Shown here piece by piece: positions 6,981 through 13,140 of a stretch of 24,462 nucleotides of DNA. The stretch's first letter is position 1, and the number at the start of each line of letters is the position of its first letter. Both the position numbers and the translations under genes were made by a program. The notes beneath the pieces are model-generated. The model ran no database searches and was not told the origin of the DNA. It saw nothing but the letters and a program-made list of their open reading frames with translations. Source of the DNA: Saccharofermentans sp. (GTDB lineage: Bacteria; Bacillota_A; Clostridia; Saccharofermentanales; Saccharofermentanaceae); the NCBI GenBank assembly GCA_024695565.1, contig JAILHX010000052.1, forward strand, positions 1 to 24,462, read 5' to 3'.

Positions 6981-7970
6981 ATGAGACATTTGGACATTAA
7001 AAAGACAGCATCCCTGCTCCTTGCAGGACTCATGACATTCGGTCTTTGCGCATGCTCTGCGGCAAACTCCAACCCTACCGCCGATCCTAACGGCAAGAAG
7101 CTCAGCATCGTTGCGACGACCTTCCCCGAGTACGACTGGGTAAAGCAGATCGCCGGCGCCAATATCGACAACATCGAACTTACAATGCTCCTTGATAACG
7201 GAGTTGATATGCACAGCTTCCAGCCGACCGCGCAGGACATCGTGAAGATCTCTTCGTGCGACGTATTCATCTACGTCGGCGGCGAGTCTGACGAGTGGGT
7301 CGAAGACGCCCTGGCAGAAGCAGTCAACAAAGACATGCAGGTCGTAAACCTCATGGAACTCCTGGGCGGTCTCGCCGTTGAGGAAGAGATCGTTGAGGGC
7401 ATGCAGACCGAAGAAGGCGAAGAAGGTGACGAGGCGGAAGTCGAGTACGACGAGCACGTATGGCTCTCACTCCGCAACGCGCAGATCTTCGTCACGGGCA
7501 TCGCTGACGCAATGAGCAAAGCAGACCCCGACAACATGGAAAGATACCAGACCAACGCCGACACATACAGAAAGGCGCTCTCCGAGCTCGACAGCAAGTA
7601 TAAGGAAGCCGTCACGAATGCAACGAGAGACACGATCCTCTTTGGCGACAGATTCCCCTTCAGATATCTTCTTGACGACTACAACATCAATTACTATGCG
7701 GCATTCTCAGGATGCTCGGCAGAGACCGAAGCAAGCTTCGAGACGATCGTATTCCTCTCGGGCAAGATGGATGAATTGGGTCTCAAGTATATCGTTGTCA
7801 TCGATGGCTCCGACCAGTCGATCGCGAAAACCATCATAGACAACACAAGTGCCGGCGGCCAGGAGATCCTGGTCATGGATTCCATGCAGAGCACAAAGAC
7901 TACAGACGGCGTCACATACGTCACGATCATGTCTAATAACCTCGAAGTATTCACCAAGGCGCTGGGATAA
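6981..7970 (+). CDS. Metal-binding lipoprotein of a zinc/manganese ABC transporter (ZnuA/TroA family)
   Basis: The protein has 329 residues. A lipoprotein signal ends in LCAC with the lipidated Cys at residue 25. The mature part is a cluster A-I metal-binding protein. His78 in DMHSFQPT and His159 in DEHVWLS match the first two family ligands. The third position is Asp223 in FGDRFPFRYL where many homologues have His, followed by the conserved CSAETEASFETIVFLS segment. The loop before His159 (134-158) is rich in Glu/Asp instead of the His-rich loop of many ZnuA proteins. It captures the metal outside the membrane and hands it to the permease. It is first in a three-gene operon. Zinc is the best guess; manganese is not excluded. 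Confidence 0.9.
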   Translation: MRHLDIKKTASLLLAGLMTFGLCACSAANSNPTADPNGKKLSIVATTFPEYDWVKQIAGANIDNIELTMLLDNGVDMHSFQPTAQDIVKISSCDVFIYVGGESDEWVEDALAEAVNKDMQVVNLMELLGGLAVEEEIVEGMQTEEGEEGDEAEVEYDEHVWLSLRNAQIFVTGIADAMSKADPDNMERYQTNADTYRKALSELDSKYKEAVTNATRDTILFGDRFPFRYLLDDYNINYYAAFSGCSAETEASFETIVFLSGKMDELGLKYIVVIDGSDQSIAKTIIDNTSAGGQEILVMDSMQSTKTTDGVTYVTIMSNNLEVFTKALG

Positions 7971-7973
7971 AAA

Positions 7974-8681
7974 ATGGAACAGCTGACGTGCAAGAATCTT
8001 AAACTCGGTTACGAGAACATCACCCTCGCTGAAGACCTGAGCTTCAGTATTGAGCAGGGCGACTATCTCTGCATCGTCGGCGAAAACGGCGCGGGCAAAT
8101 CCACGCTCATGCGCACGATCCTGCGTCTCCAAAAGCCCCTTGCAGGCACCATCGAATACAAAGACGACCTGACCGCATCAAAGATCGGCTACCTGCCCCA
8201 GCAGACCATCGTCCAGAAGGACTTCCCGGCCTCAGTCTACGAAGTCGTTTTGTCCGGCTGCCAGAACAGCTTAGGCTTCCACCTCTTCTATTCCAAGGCT
8301 GCGAAAAAAAGAGCCCTGGACAACATGGCGCGCCTCGGCATAAGTGACCTCGCAAAGTGGTGCTACCGCGACCTTTCCGGCGGCCAGCAGCAGCGCGTCC
8401 TCCTCGCAAGAGCCCTCTGCGCAACAGAGAAAATGCTCCTTCTCGACGAGCCCGTCGCAGGCCTCGATCCCCTCGTCACGAACGAGATGTATGACCTTAT
8501 AAAGAAACTCAACGACGAAGGCATCACGGTGATCATGATCTCTCACGACATCGCATGCTCCGTCAAATATGCAAAGCACGTTCTGCACATCGGCAACGAT
8601 TTCTTCTTCGGCACCATCGACGACTACAGAAAATCCCCTGCCGGCAGCAAGTATCTGGAGGGAGGTCATCACCATCATTAA
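7974..8681 (+). CDS. ATPase of the metal ABC transporter (ZnuC-like)
   Basis: The protein has 235 residues and all ABC ATPase motifs in order: Walker A GENGAGKST, Q-loop LPQQ, signature LSGGQQQR, Walker B MLLLDEP and the switch histidine in ISHD. It powers uptake by the permease encoded next. It starts 3 nt after the stop of the lipoprotein gene with only a weak ribosome site, so it is probably translationally coupled. The protein ends in GGHHHH, a histidine tail that could bind metal. The same bases carry the ribosome site for the next gene, so the tail may be partly a by-product of that overlap. Confidence 0.93.
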   Translation: MEQLTCKNLKLGYENITLAEDLSFSIEQGDYLCIVGENGAGKSTLMRTILRLQKPLAGTIEYKDDLTASKIGYLPQQTIVQKDFPASVYEVVLSGCQNSLGFHLFYSKAAKKRALDNMARLGISDLAKWCYRDLSGGQQQRVLLARALCATEKMLLLDEPVAGLDPLVTNEMYDLIKKLNDEGITVIMISHDIACSVKYAKHVLHIGNDFFFGTIDDYRKSPAGSKYLEGGHHHH

Positions 8682-9507
8682 CACATTGATCTCATTCCTC
8701 TCATACCCGTTCGTAAGATACGCCCTGATAGTAGGCGTGCTCATCGCACTCTGCTCATCACTTCTTGGCGTCATCCTCGTTCTCAAGAGATTCTCATACA
8801 TCGGAGACGGCTTATCACACGTCGCCTTCGGCGCCATGGCAGTCGCAGCCGTAGTAGGCCTTACCGACCGCATGATACTGACGCTCCCCATCACTGTTCT
8901 TTGCGCAATACTCCTGCTCTGGACCGGCCAGAACGCGAAGATCAAGGGCGACGCGGCAATAGCCATGATATCTGTCGGCGCACTGGCAGTCGGCTACCTG
9001 CTGATGAACATCTTCCCGACGTCATCCAACGTCTCGGGCGACGTCTGCTCCACATTATTCGGCTCTACCAAAATCCTCACGCTGACAAAGTCGGAGGTTA
9101 TATTAAGTATCGTTCTGTCGGTTATCGTGGTGGTGTTGTTTGTTGCTTTTTACAACCGGTTTTTCGCGGTCACGTTCGACGAGAGCTTCGCGAAAGCCGT
9201 CGGCACGAAAGCTAACCTTCTTAACCTCCTGATCGCCACGATCATTGCGGTCATCATCGTGCTCGCCATGAACCTCGTCGGCTCGCTCCTCGTATCCGCA
9301 CTGGTCATCTTCCCCGCTCTCTCCGCGATGCGCATATTCAAGAGCTTTAAGTCCGTCACGATCTTCTCGGCAGTCCTCTCCGTCAGCTGCGCGCTCCTCG
9401 GAATCGTGCTGTCCATCCTCTGGGGCACACCCACCGGCTCCACGATCGTCATCACTGACATCGCAGCATTTGTTATCTGTCTGGTTGTGGGGAAGATCAA
9501 GGGGTAA
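8677..9507 (+). CDS. Permease of the metal ABC transporter (ZnuB, ABC-3 family); start codon uncertain
   Basis: The protein has about 276 residues and about eight hydrophobic helices. LGVILVLKRFSYIGDGLSHVAFGAMAVA is the family hallmark of ABC-3 permeases and ALVIFPALSAMRIFKSFKS is the usual coupling segment. There is no ATG or GTG at the expected place. GGAGG (8661-8665) is followed by ATT at 8677, which overlaps the ATPase stop codon, and by TTG at 8686, which is 20 nt from the ribosome site. An ATG at 8569 is in frame, but the extra 36 residues are only the ATPase gene read in another frame. I place the start at ATT 8677 on spacing grounds; TTG 8686 is the main alternative. The product is third in the operon, and no clear terminator follows before the repeat array. 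Confidence 0.85.
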   Translation: MNTLISFLSYPFVRYALIVGVLIALCSSLLGVILVLKRFSYIGDGLSHVAFGAMAVAAVVGLTDRMILTLPITVLCAILLLWTGQNAKIKGDAAIAMISVGALAVGYLLMNIFPTSSNVSGDVCSTLFGSTKILTLTKSEVILSIVLSVIVVVLFVAFYNRFFAVTFDESFAKAVGTKANLLNLLIATIIAVIIVLAMNLVGSLLVSALVIFPALSAMRIFKSFKSVTIFSAVLSVSCALLGIVLSILWGTPTGSTIVITDIAAFVICLVVGKIKG

Positions 9508-9561
9508 GCGCTGTTGTCTGGGACTGCCGGCGTGTGCCTGCGTTTGTGCTCGATTCCCGGA

Positions 9562-9729
9562 TGCGTTTTTCGATGTGTTAGTAAACGTACTTTTTAACGT
9601 GTTTTCCGGCTTTTTAGGCCGAAAATGCGTTTTTTATTACGTATGTAAACGTATTTTTTAATGTACTTTTGGCTCAAAAACGCCGATATTACGTTTTTCG
9701 ATGCGTAGGGAAACGTACTTTTTAACGTA
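9562..9729. repeat. Palindromic array, class A: three 40-bp units at 64-bp period
   Basis: Units lie at 9562-9601, 9626-9665 and 9690-9729. Each reads hexamer, 6 nt, hexamer, 4 nt, complementary hexamer, 6 nt, complementary hexamer. In unit 3 these are TACGTT, TTTCGA, TGCGTA, GGGA, AACGTA, CTTTTT, AACGTA. The whole 64-bp period also repeats as an imperfect tandem (each copy opens near ATGCGTTTTT). Left arms are more diverged than right arms. Classes B and C follow with the same geometry. Confidence 0.85.
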
Positions 9730-9772
9730 TTTTTGCAATCTGGCTGGCGGAGAATCGGGAACTCGGGAAAAA

Positions 9773-9877
9773 TATGGTAAAAACTATGGTTTAGACCATA
9801 TCTTTTACCATAGTTTTCGAGGATTTGCCGGGATTTATATGGTAAAAACTATGGTCCGGACCATACTTTTTACCATA
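9773..9877. repeat. Palindromic array, class B: two 40-bp units
   Basis: Units lie at 9773-9812 and 9838-9877 (65-bp period). The order is TATGGT, AAAAAC, TATGGT, centre TTAG or CCGG, ACCATA, TCTTTT or CTTTTT, ACCATA. The arms are 18 bp with two mismatches in the first unit and one in the second. All eight hexamers are perfect. A GTTTTCGA or GTTTTTGA run follows each unit, so either could act as a terminator hairpin for the metal operon. Confidence 0.92.
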
Positions 9878-9898
9878 GTTTTTGATAACAAAAAAACT

Positions 9899-10002
9899 TC
9901 AGTCAAAAGTTCAGTCGGCCGACTGAAGTTCTGACTGAAAAACTCGCGGAAACTTCGAAAATTCAGTCAAAAGTTCCGTCACGCGACTGAAGTTTTGACT
10001 GA
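9899..10002. repeat. Palindromic array, class C: two 40-bp units
   Basis: Units lie at 9899-9938 and 9963-10002 (64-bp period). The order is TCAGTC, AAAAGT, TCAGTC (TCCGTC in unit 2), centre GGCC or ACGC, GACTGA, AGTTCT or AGTTTT, GACTGA. One more T and A flank each end, giving 7-mers. Read on the minus strand, unit 2 is the first hairpin after the nudix gene and is followed by ATTTTCG, so it may end that transcript. No coding sequence is visible anywhere in 9508-10027. Confidence 0.92.
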
Positions 10003-10027
10003 AATACGGGCGGGGCGCCTCAGGCAC

Positions 10028-10852
10028 TCAGGCCTTCCCTTCCTTAAACATCTTCATCATCTCGTTGGTCAGGCTGTAATCGTCGGGCTGCAGCTCGATG
10101 TCTTCGCGGGCGCGCCACTCGGCAATCTTGAGCTCGCCTTCGTCCATGCTGATAGTGTCGTCGCCGTCAACATCGCAATAGAAGCCGACCAGGATGTCGT
10201 CGACGATGCCCCACGGCTGCGACTTGTAGTAGCGGATATTCTTGACCTTGAGGCCCGTCTCCTCCATCGCTTCGCGGGCGACGGTCTCTTCGAGCGTCTC
10301 GCCGATCTCGGTAAAGCCCGCGACGAGCGCATAGTGAGCGTAGCCTGTTTTGTACTGGGTCACAAGGATCTTGTCGCCGTTCGTGATGCCGACGATGACC
10401 GCGGGCACGATCCTCGGGTAGATCACGTTGCCGCACTCGCACCTGATCGCGCGCTCTTTGTCATCAAGATGAGTCTTTTTGCCGCACCATCCGCAGTAGG
10501 TGTTTCCGCGGTACCAGTTGGCGAGCTGCAAAGCCGTATAAGCCAGGAACACGCGGTGCTTCTTGGCAGTGCCCGAGCGCCTGAACGATCTGATGTTCAC
10601 AAACTCGTAGCCGTCGGGAACCTCAATAGCGTCACTCTTTAAGTTCAGGAAGAAATAGTTGTTCTCGCCGTCCAGGGAGAACAGGTAAATGAGGTCCGCG
10701 TCATCGCAATTAAGCTCACTTCTTAACGGGAAGAGGTCGCCCTTAACGAGGACGTCCTGATTCCTGAAGGCGAAGACGATGCTGTTGCCGTCCGGTTTTC
10801 GAGAAGGGTAAAAATGATTATCGAGTTTGTGCGGATATATGTCTTGGATCAT
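10028..10852 (-). CDS. nudC: NudC-like NADH pyrophosphatase / NAD-capped RNA hydrolase
   Basis: The protein has 274 residues. An N-terminal domain (1-110) is followed by a zinc ribbon (Cys120, Cys123, Cys138, Cys140) and a nudix domain. The nudix box is perfect: Gly179, Glu185, REAMEETGL (193-201). SQPW (211-214) lies 10 residues after it, the mark of the NADH pyrophosphatase subgroup. Family members cleave NADH to NMNH and AMP and can remove NAD caps from RNA, in the cytoplasm. The second Cys pair is CxC instead of the usual CxxC. The ATG at 10852 follows an extended -10 promoter closely. The ribosome site is weak, with no clear GGAGG. The gene is monocistronic by layout. Confidence 0.92.
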   Translation of the reverse strand: MIQDIYPHKLDNHFYPSRKPDGNSIVFAFRNQDVLVKGDLFPLRSELNCDDADLIYLFSLDGENNYFFLNLKSDAIEVPDGYEFVNIRSFRRSGTAKKHRVFLAYTALQLANWYRGNTYCGWCGKKTHLDDKERAIRCECGNVIYPRIVPAVIVGITNGDKILVTQYKTGYAHYALVAGFTEIGETLEETVAREAMEETGLKVKNIRYYKSQPWGIVDDILVGFYCDVDGDDTISMDEGELKIAEWRAREDIELQPDDYSLTNEMMKMFKEGKA

Positions 10853-10880
10853 GAGGGTGCCGGCTTTCTTTTTTCTGACT

Positions 10881-10889
10881 ATTCTAACA
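10881..10889 (-). promoter_or_regulatory. Extended -10 promoter element for nudC
   Basis: The minus strand reads TGTTAGAAT, an extended -10. The transcript would have a leader of only about 20 nt before the ATG at 10852. The -35 region is poor. Confidence 0.5.
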
Positions 10890-10911
10890 CAAGGGGATAA
10901 GGCCAAATAAA

Positions 10912-10933
10912 GAGGCTGCGCGGTGGCAGCCTC
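10912..10933 (-). terminator. Intrinsic terminator after the PNPOx-like gene
   Basis: GAGGCTGC (10912-10919) pairs perfectly with GCAGCCTC (10926-10933). On the minus strand it is followed by TTTATTT. It lies 25 bp after the stop of the 10959-11366 gene and just upstream of the nudC promoter, separating the two transcripts. Confidence 0.75.
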
Positions 10934-10958
10934 CGAACTTGCGGTTGGAAAACCAAAA

Positions 10959-11366
10959 TCAGAAAGTGAATGTCTCGGGTGCAGCTGTGAAGGAGCTGAA
11001 TGTTGCGGTTGCGTTCTGGAAGTAGAGGACCTGAGTGTTCTCATCTTCTGCGCTGTACATGCCCTTGAGCTGGGGATATGCGTCGAGCATTGAGGTCTTT
11101 GCTTCGATGGAGTCGTCGTTGACGAGCTCGCCGGAGACTCTAAGCCATGTGCCCGTCTCGCCGTCGAAAGCACAGATCTCGGCCTTCGGGTTAGCACCGA
11201 GCTGCTTTGAAACTTCCTTGATCTTGCCTGTCTGGATATAGAGCTTGCCGTCGTAGATGTGAGCTGTGCCGAACGGTCTGACTCTCGGCTGGTCGCCCTC
11301 TACGGTTGCCAAATAGTATGTCTTTGTCTTGCCTAAAAACTCACAAACTTTCTCGATTCCTGCCAT
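10959..11366 (-). CDS. Pyridoxamine 5'-phosphate oxidase-like flavin-binding protein
   Basis: The protein has 135 residues and matches the small split-barrel family typical of Clostridia: N-terminal helix, YYLATVEGDQPRVRPFGTAH, KLYIQTGKIKEVSKQLGANP, AEICAFD and TWLRVSGEL. Members bind FMN or F420-like cofactors as dimers and act in redox chemistry; many have no assigned substrate. No signal peptide is present, so it is cytoplasmic. The ATG at 11366 follows AAAGGA at a normal distance. A terminator follows the gene. The neighbours (NADH pyrophosphatase, aldo/keto reductase, Crp/Fnr regulator) give a loose redox theme, but there is no proof that they are co-transcribed. Confidence 0.88.
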   Translation of the reverse strand: MAGIEKVCEFLGKTKTYYLATVEGDQPRVRPFGTAHIYDGKLYIQTGKIKEVSKQLGANPKAEICAFDGETGTWLRVSGELVNDDSIEAKTSMLDAYPQLKGMYSAEDENTQVLYFQNATATFSSFTAAPETFTF

Positions 11367-11431
11367 GGTTATTGATTCCTTTCTGTGTGTTTTATGGTTA
11401 CTATTTTACACCTTATTAGGGCGTCGCGCCG

Positions 11432-12022
11432 TCACTCTTTGAGAGAGCTTCTGATCCTGCTTAATGTCTCGGGCGTGATGCCAAGATAGGTCGCAATGTG
11501 TTTTAGCGGGATCTTGTCATAGAGATCGGGGTACTGCTTTTTGAAGTGAAGATATCGTTCGGTCGCGTTCTCTACGAGAAACCCGTTCTCGCGGTATATC
11601 TTATATTTGATGGCGAGCTCGAGGAGCATTATCCAGAAATCTTTGAATGAAGGATATTCGCCCAGCAGCGCCCTGATGTCGTCCGTTCTGCAGAACATGA
11701 TGGTGCACTCTTCGAGCGCCTCCCACATGCAGATGCGCTCTTCGTAACCGAAGAACCCTTCATCCATGCAAATGCTGCCCACGGGCGCAAAACCCCTGGT
11801 TATATCGTTGCCGTCTTCGTCGATGTAATAGCTTCTCGCAAGGCCCGACAAAACGAGTCCTGCAACGGATGTGTCGTCGCCGATCGATGAGATCAGTTCG
11901 CCCTTCTGAACGATTCGAAAAGTCGCTTTGCCGACAACCGCCCCGATAACTTCTTCGTCGATGGTCATCTCATATTTTCCGGCCAGTTGAACCAGCTGAT
12001 CAACGATATATTTCTTGTCCAT
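11432..12022 (-). CDS. Crp/Fnr-family transcription regulator
   Basis: The protein has 196 residues. A cyclic-nucleotide-binding-like beta barrel (about 20-125, with VQKGELISSIGD and SGLARSYYIDEDGNDIT) is followed by a long dimer helix and a short C-terminal helix-turn-helix (171-192, IPLKHIATYLGITPETLSRI). It lacks the usual RxS pocket of cAMP-binding members and has no cysteine cluster at the N-terminus, so it is neither a classical Crp nor an iron-sulfur Fnr. The ligand is unknown. It starts 12 bp after the aldo/keto reductase gene on the same strand, so the two are probably one operon, and the regulator may control the reductase. Confidence 0.9.
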   Translation of the reverse strand: MDKKYIVDQLVQLAGKYEMTIDEEVIGAVVGKATFRIVQKGELISSIGDDTSVAGLVLSGLARSYYIDEDGNDITRGFAPVGSICMDEGFFGYEERICMWEALEECTIMFCRTDDIRALLGEYPSFKDFWIMLLELAIKYKIYRENGFLVENATERYLHFKKQYPDLYDKIPLKHIATYLGITPETLSRIRSSLKE

Positions 12023-12034
12023 AAACGCCTGCCT

Positions 12035-12952
12035 TTACTGCGGTTCCCAGGTGCCCTGCTGCCTGATGCCGGTCGCATTTGCTTCCTTCTCGATCAGGGC
12101 GAGCTCTTCATTAGTGAGCACGACATCGATTGCTTCTGCGAGCTTTTGCGCCTGCGAAGGTTTTGTGATTCCGACTATCGGAAGCGTGCCCTTCGAGAGT
12201 GCCCAGAGTATCGGGACCTGTGAGGAATCAATGTTGTGATCATTAGCTATCCCGCGCATACAGTTTATCAGACCATCGATCTTCTTAAACTTCGATTTTG
12301 GGAACGCCATACCTCGCATTGAGAATGCATGGAAATGGTGTTCCGCGTCGTAATGCCCCGAGAGCGCGCCCTGCTCTAAGACCATGTAAGCGTAGTACTT
12401 TATGCCGTTTTTGCTGCAGTAGTCGATGATGGGCTGCTGGTCGTTCCTTAAGAGGCTGAAGTGGTTTTGCACAGCACCGAGCTTAAGACCCTCCTTCGCA
12501 AGCGCCTGCTCTGCAATATGAATATGTTCGAGCGACACGTTGCTCGTGCCGATGCTCCTGATCCTGCCCGCCTTCATGAGCGGCACGGCTTCCCTGATAT
12601 TCTGCTCAAGATTGTTCGGAACGTGTATCCAGAACAGGTTGCATGTATCGCGCCCCAAGCGCTCCATGCTCTCGTTAAAAGACTTTGTCAGCGCGCCCTG
12701 CTTGTATTTTTTGTTCGGGAAAAACTTGGTCGAGATGAATATGTCTTCGCGTGACCTTATCAGTGAACCCAGAAGCTTCTTGGCCGTGCCCATGCCGTAA
12801 ACTGCCGCCGTGTCCCAGTTAAGAAAGCCGAGATTTACGGCTTCTTCAAAAGTTTTCTTCAGGATCTCGGGATCCTGCTTCTTGCCGAACACCATCGAAC
12901 CGCCATTGATTCCGGTGCCCCACGCCCATGTACCGATCAGGATGTCTCTCAT
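12035..12952 (-). CDS. Aldo/keto reductase
   Basis: The protein has 305 residues with the (beta/alpha)8 fold of NADPH-dependent carbonyl reductases. The catalytic tetrad is visible: Asp47 and Tyr52 in NWDTAAVYG, Lys76 in STKF, His110 in FWIHVPN. IRSIGTSNVS and the late PIVGITKPSQ segment are typical of the family's cofactor site. The substrate cannot be told. The ATG at 12952 is chosen because AGGAGG lies 8 nt upstream; a longer in-frame reading would cross a hairpin (13029-13057) and the previous gene's terminator. It heads an operon with the Crp/Fnr regulator. Confidence 0.92.
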   Translation of the reverse strand: MRDILIGTWAWGTGINGGSMVFGKKQDPEILKKTFEEAVNLGFLNWDTAAVYGMGTAKKLLGSLIRSREDIFISTKFFPNKKYKQGALTKSFNESMERLGRDTCNLFWIHVPNNLEQNIREAVPLMKAGRIRSIGTSNVSLEHIHIAEQALAKEGLKLGAVQNHFSLLRNDQQPIIDYCSKNGIKYYAYMVLEQGALSGHYDAEHHFHAFSMRGMAFPKSKFKKIDGLINCMRGIANDHNIDSSQVPILWALSKGTLPIVGITKPSQAQKLAEAIDVVLTNEELALIEKEANATGIRQQGTWEPQ

Positions 12953-13028
12953 ATCTCTTACCTCCTGCCTGAACTCTATCACGCGGCAGTTTTCTTCGCA
13001 TTGATATATGTCAATTCTATCGTTAAAA

Positions 13029-13057
13029 CCCGGAGACGGCAGTGATGCCTGTCCGGG
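13029..13057. promoter_or_regulatory. Stable hairpin in the upstream region of the reductase operon
   Basis: CCCGGA (13029-13034) pairs with TCCGGG (13052-13057), and inside it GGCA pairs with TGCC around a GTGA loop, the two stems parted by a small internal loop. There is no U-tract on the minus strand. A near-palindrome TTGATATATGTCAA (13001-13014) lies next to it. This could be a leader structure or operator; no known riboswitch is recognised. Confidence 0.4.
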
Positions 13058-13088
13058 GTGAAGGTTTTTGGGCGACGTATATAAACAT

Positions 13089-13118
13089 AACGGAGCTGAA
13101 CATGCAGCTCCGTTTTTG
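13089..13118. terminator. Intrinsic terminator after the 13141-14694 lipoprotein gene
   Basis: AACGGAGCTG (13089-13098) pairs with CAGCTCCGTT (13105-13114), a 10-bp perfect stem. It is the first structure after the minus-strand lipoprotein gene, where the tail is TATGTTTATA. The better T-run is on the plus strand (TTTTTGTTTT), where no gene precedes it. Confidence 0.6.
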
Positions 13119-13140
13119 TTTTCGAAAACTTTAAGGCACA

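Noticed and set aside
8271..8966. 231-residue open frame on the minus strand across the ATPase/permease junction
   Set aside because: It is a shadow of two well-defined plus-strand ABC genes.
9701..9934. 77-codon frame inside the repeat array
   Set aside because: It lies almost wholly in class A and B palindromes and their flanks, has no ribosome site, and its sequence is set by the repeats.
9562..10002. CRISPR array: repeats with near-constant 24-25 nt gaps
   Set aside because: The units are 40-bp full palindromes in three unrelated sequence classes, the gaps resemble hairpins instead of foreign spacers, the gap between classes A and B is 43 nt, and there are no cas genes.
9562..10002. Iteron-type replication origin
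   Set aside because: No rep or dnaA gene, no AT-rich unwinding region in a fitting place, and the repeated word changes along the array, which does not suit one initiator protein.
9995..10642. 215-residue open frame on the plus strand
   Set aside because: It is antisense to nudC, which has the nudix box and zinc ribbon on the minus strand.
10853..11197. N-terminal extension of nudC by 115 residues
   Set aside because: The extension runs through the terminator and the PNPOx-like gene in another frame and is low-complexity; the family start fits the ATG at 10852.
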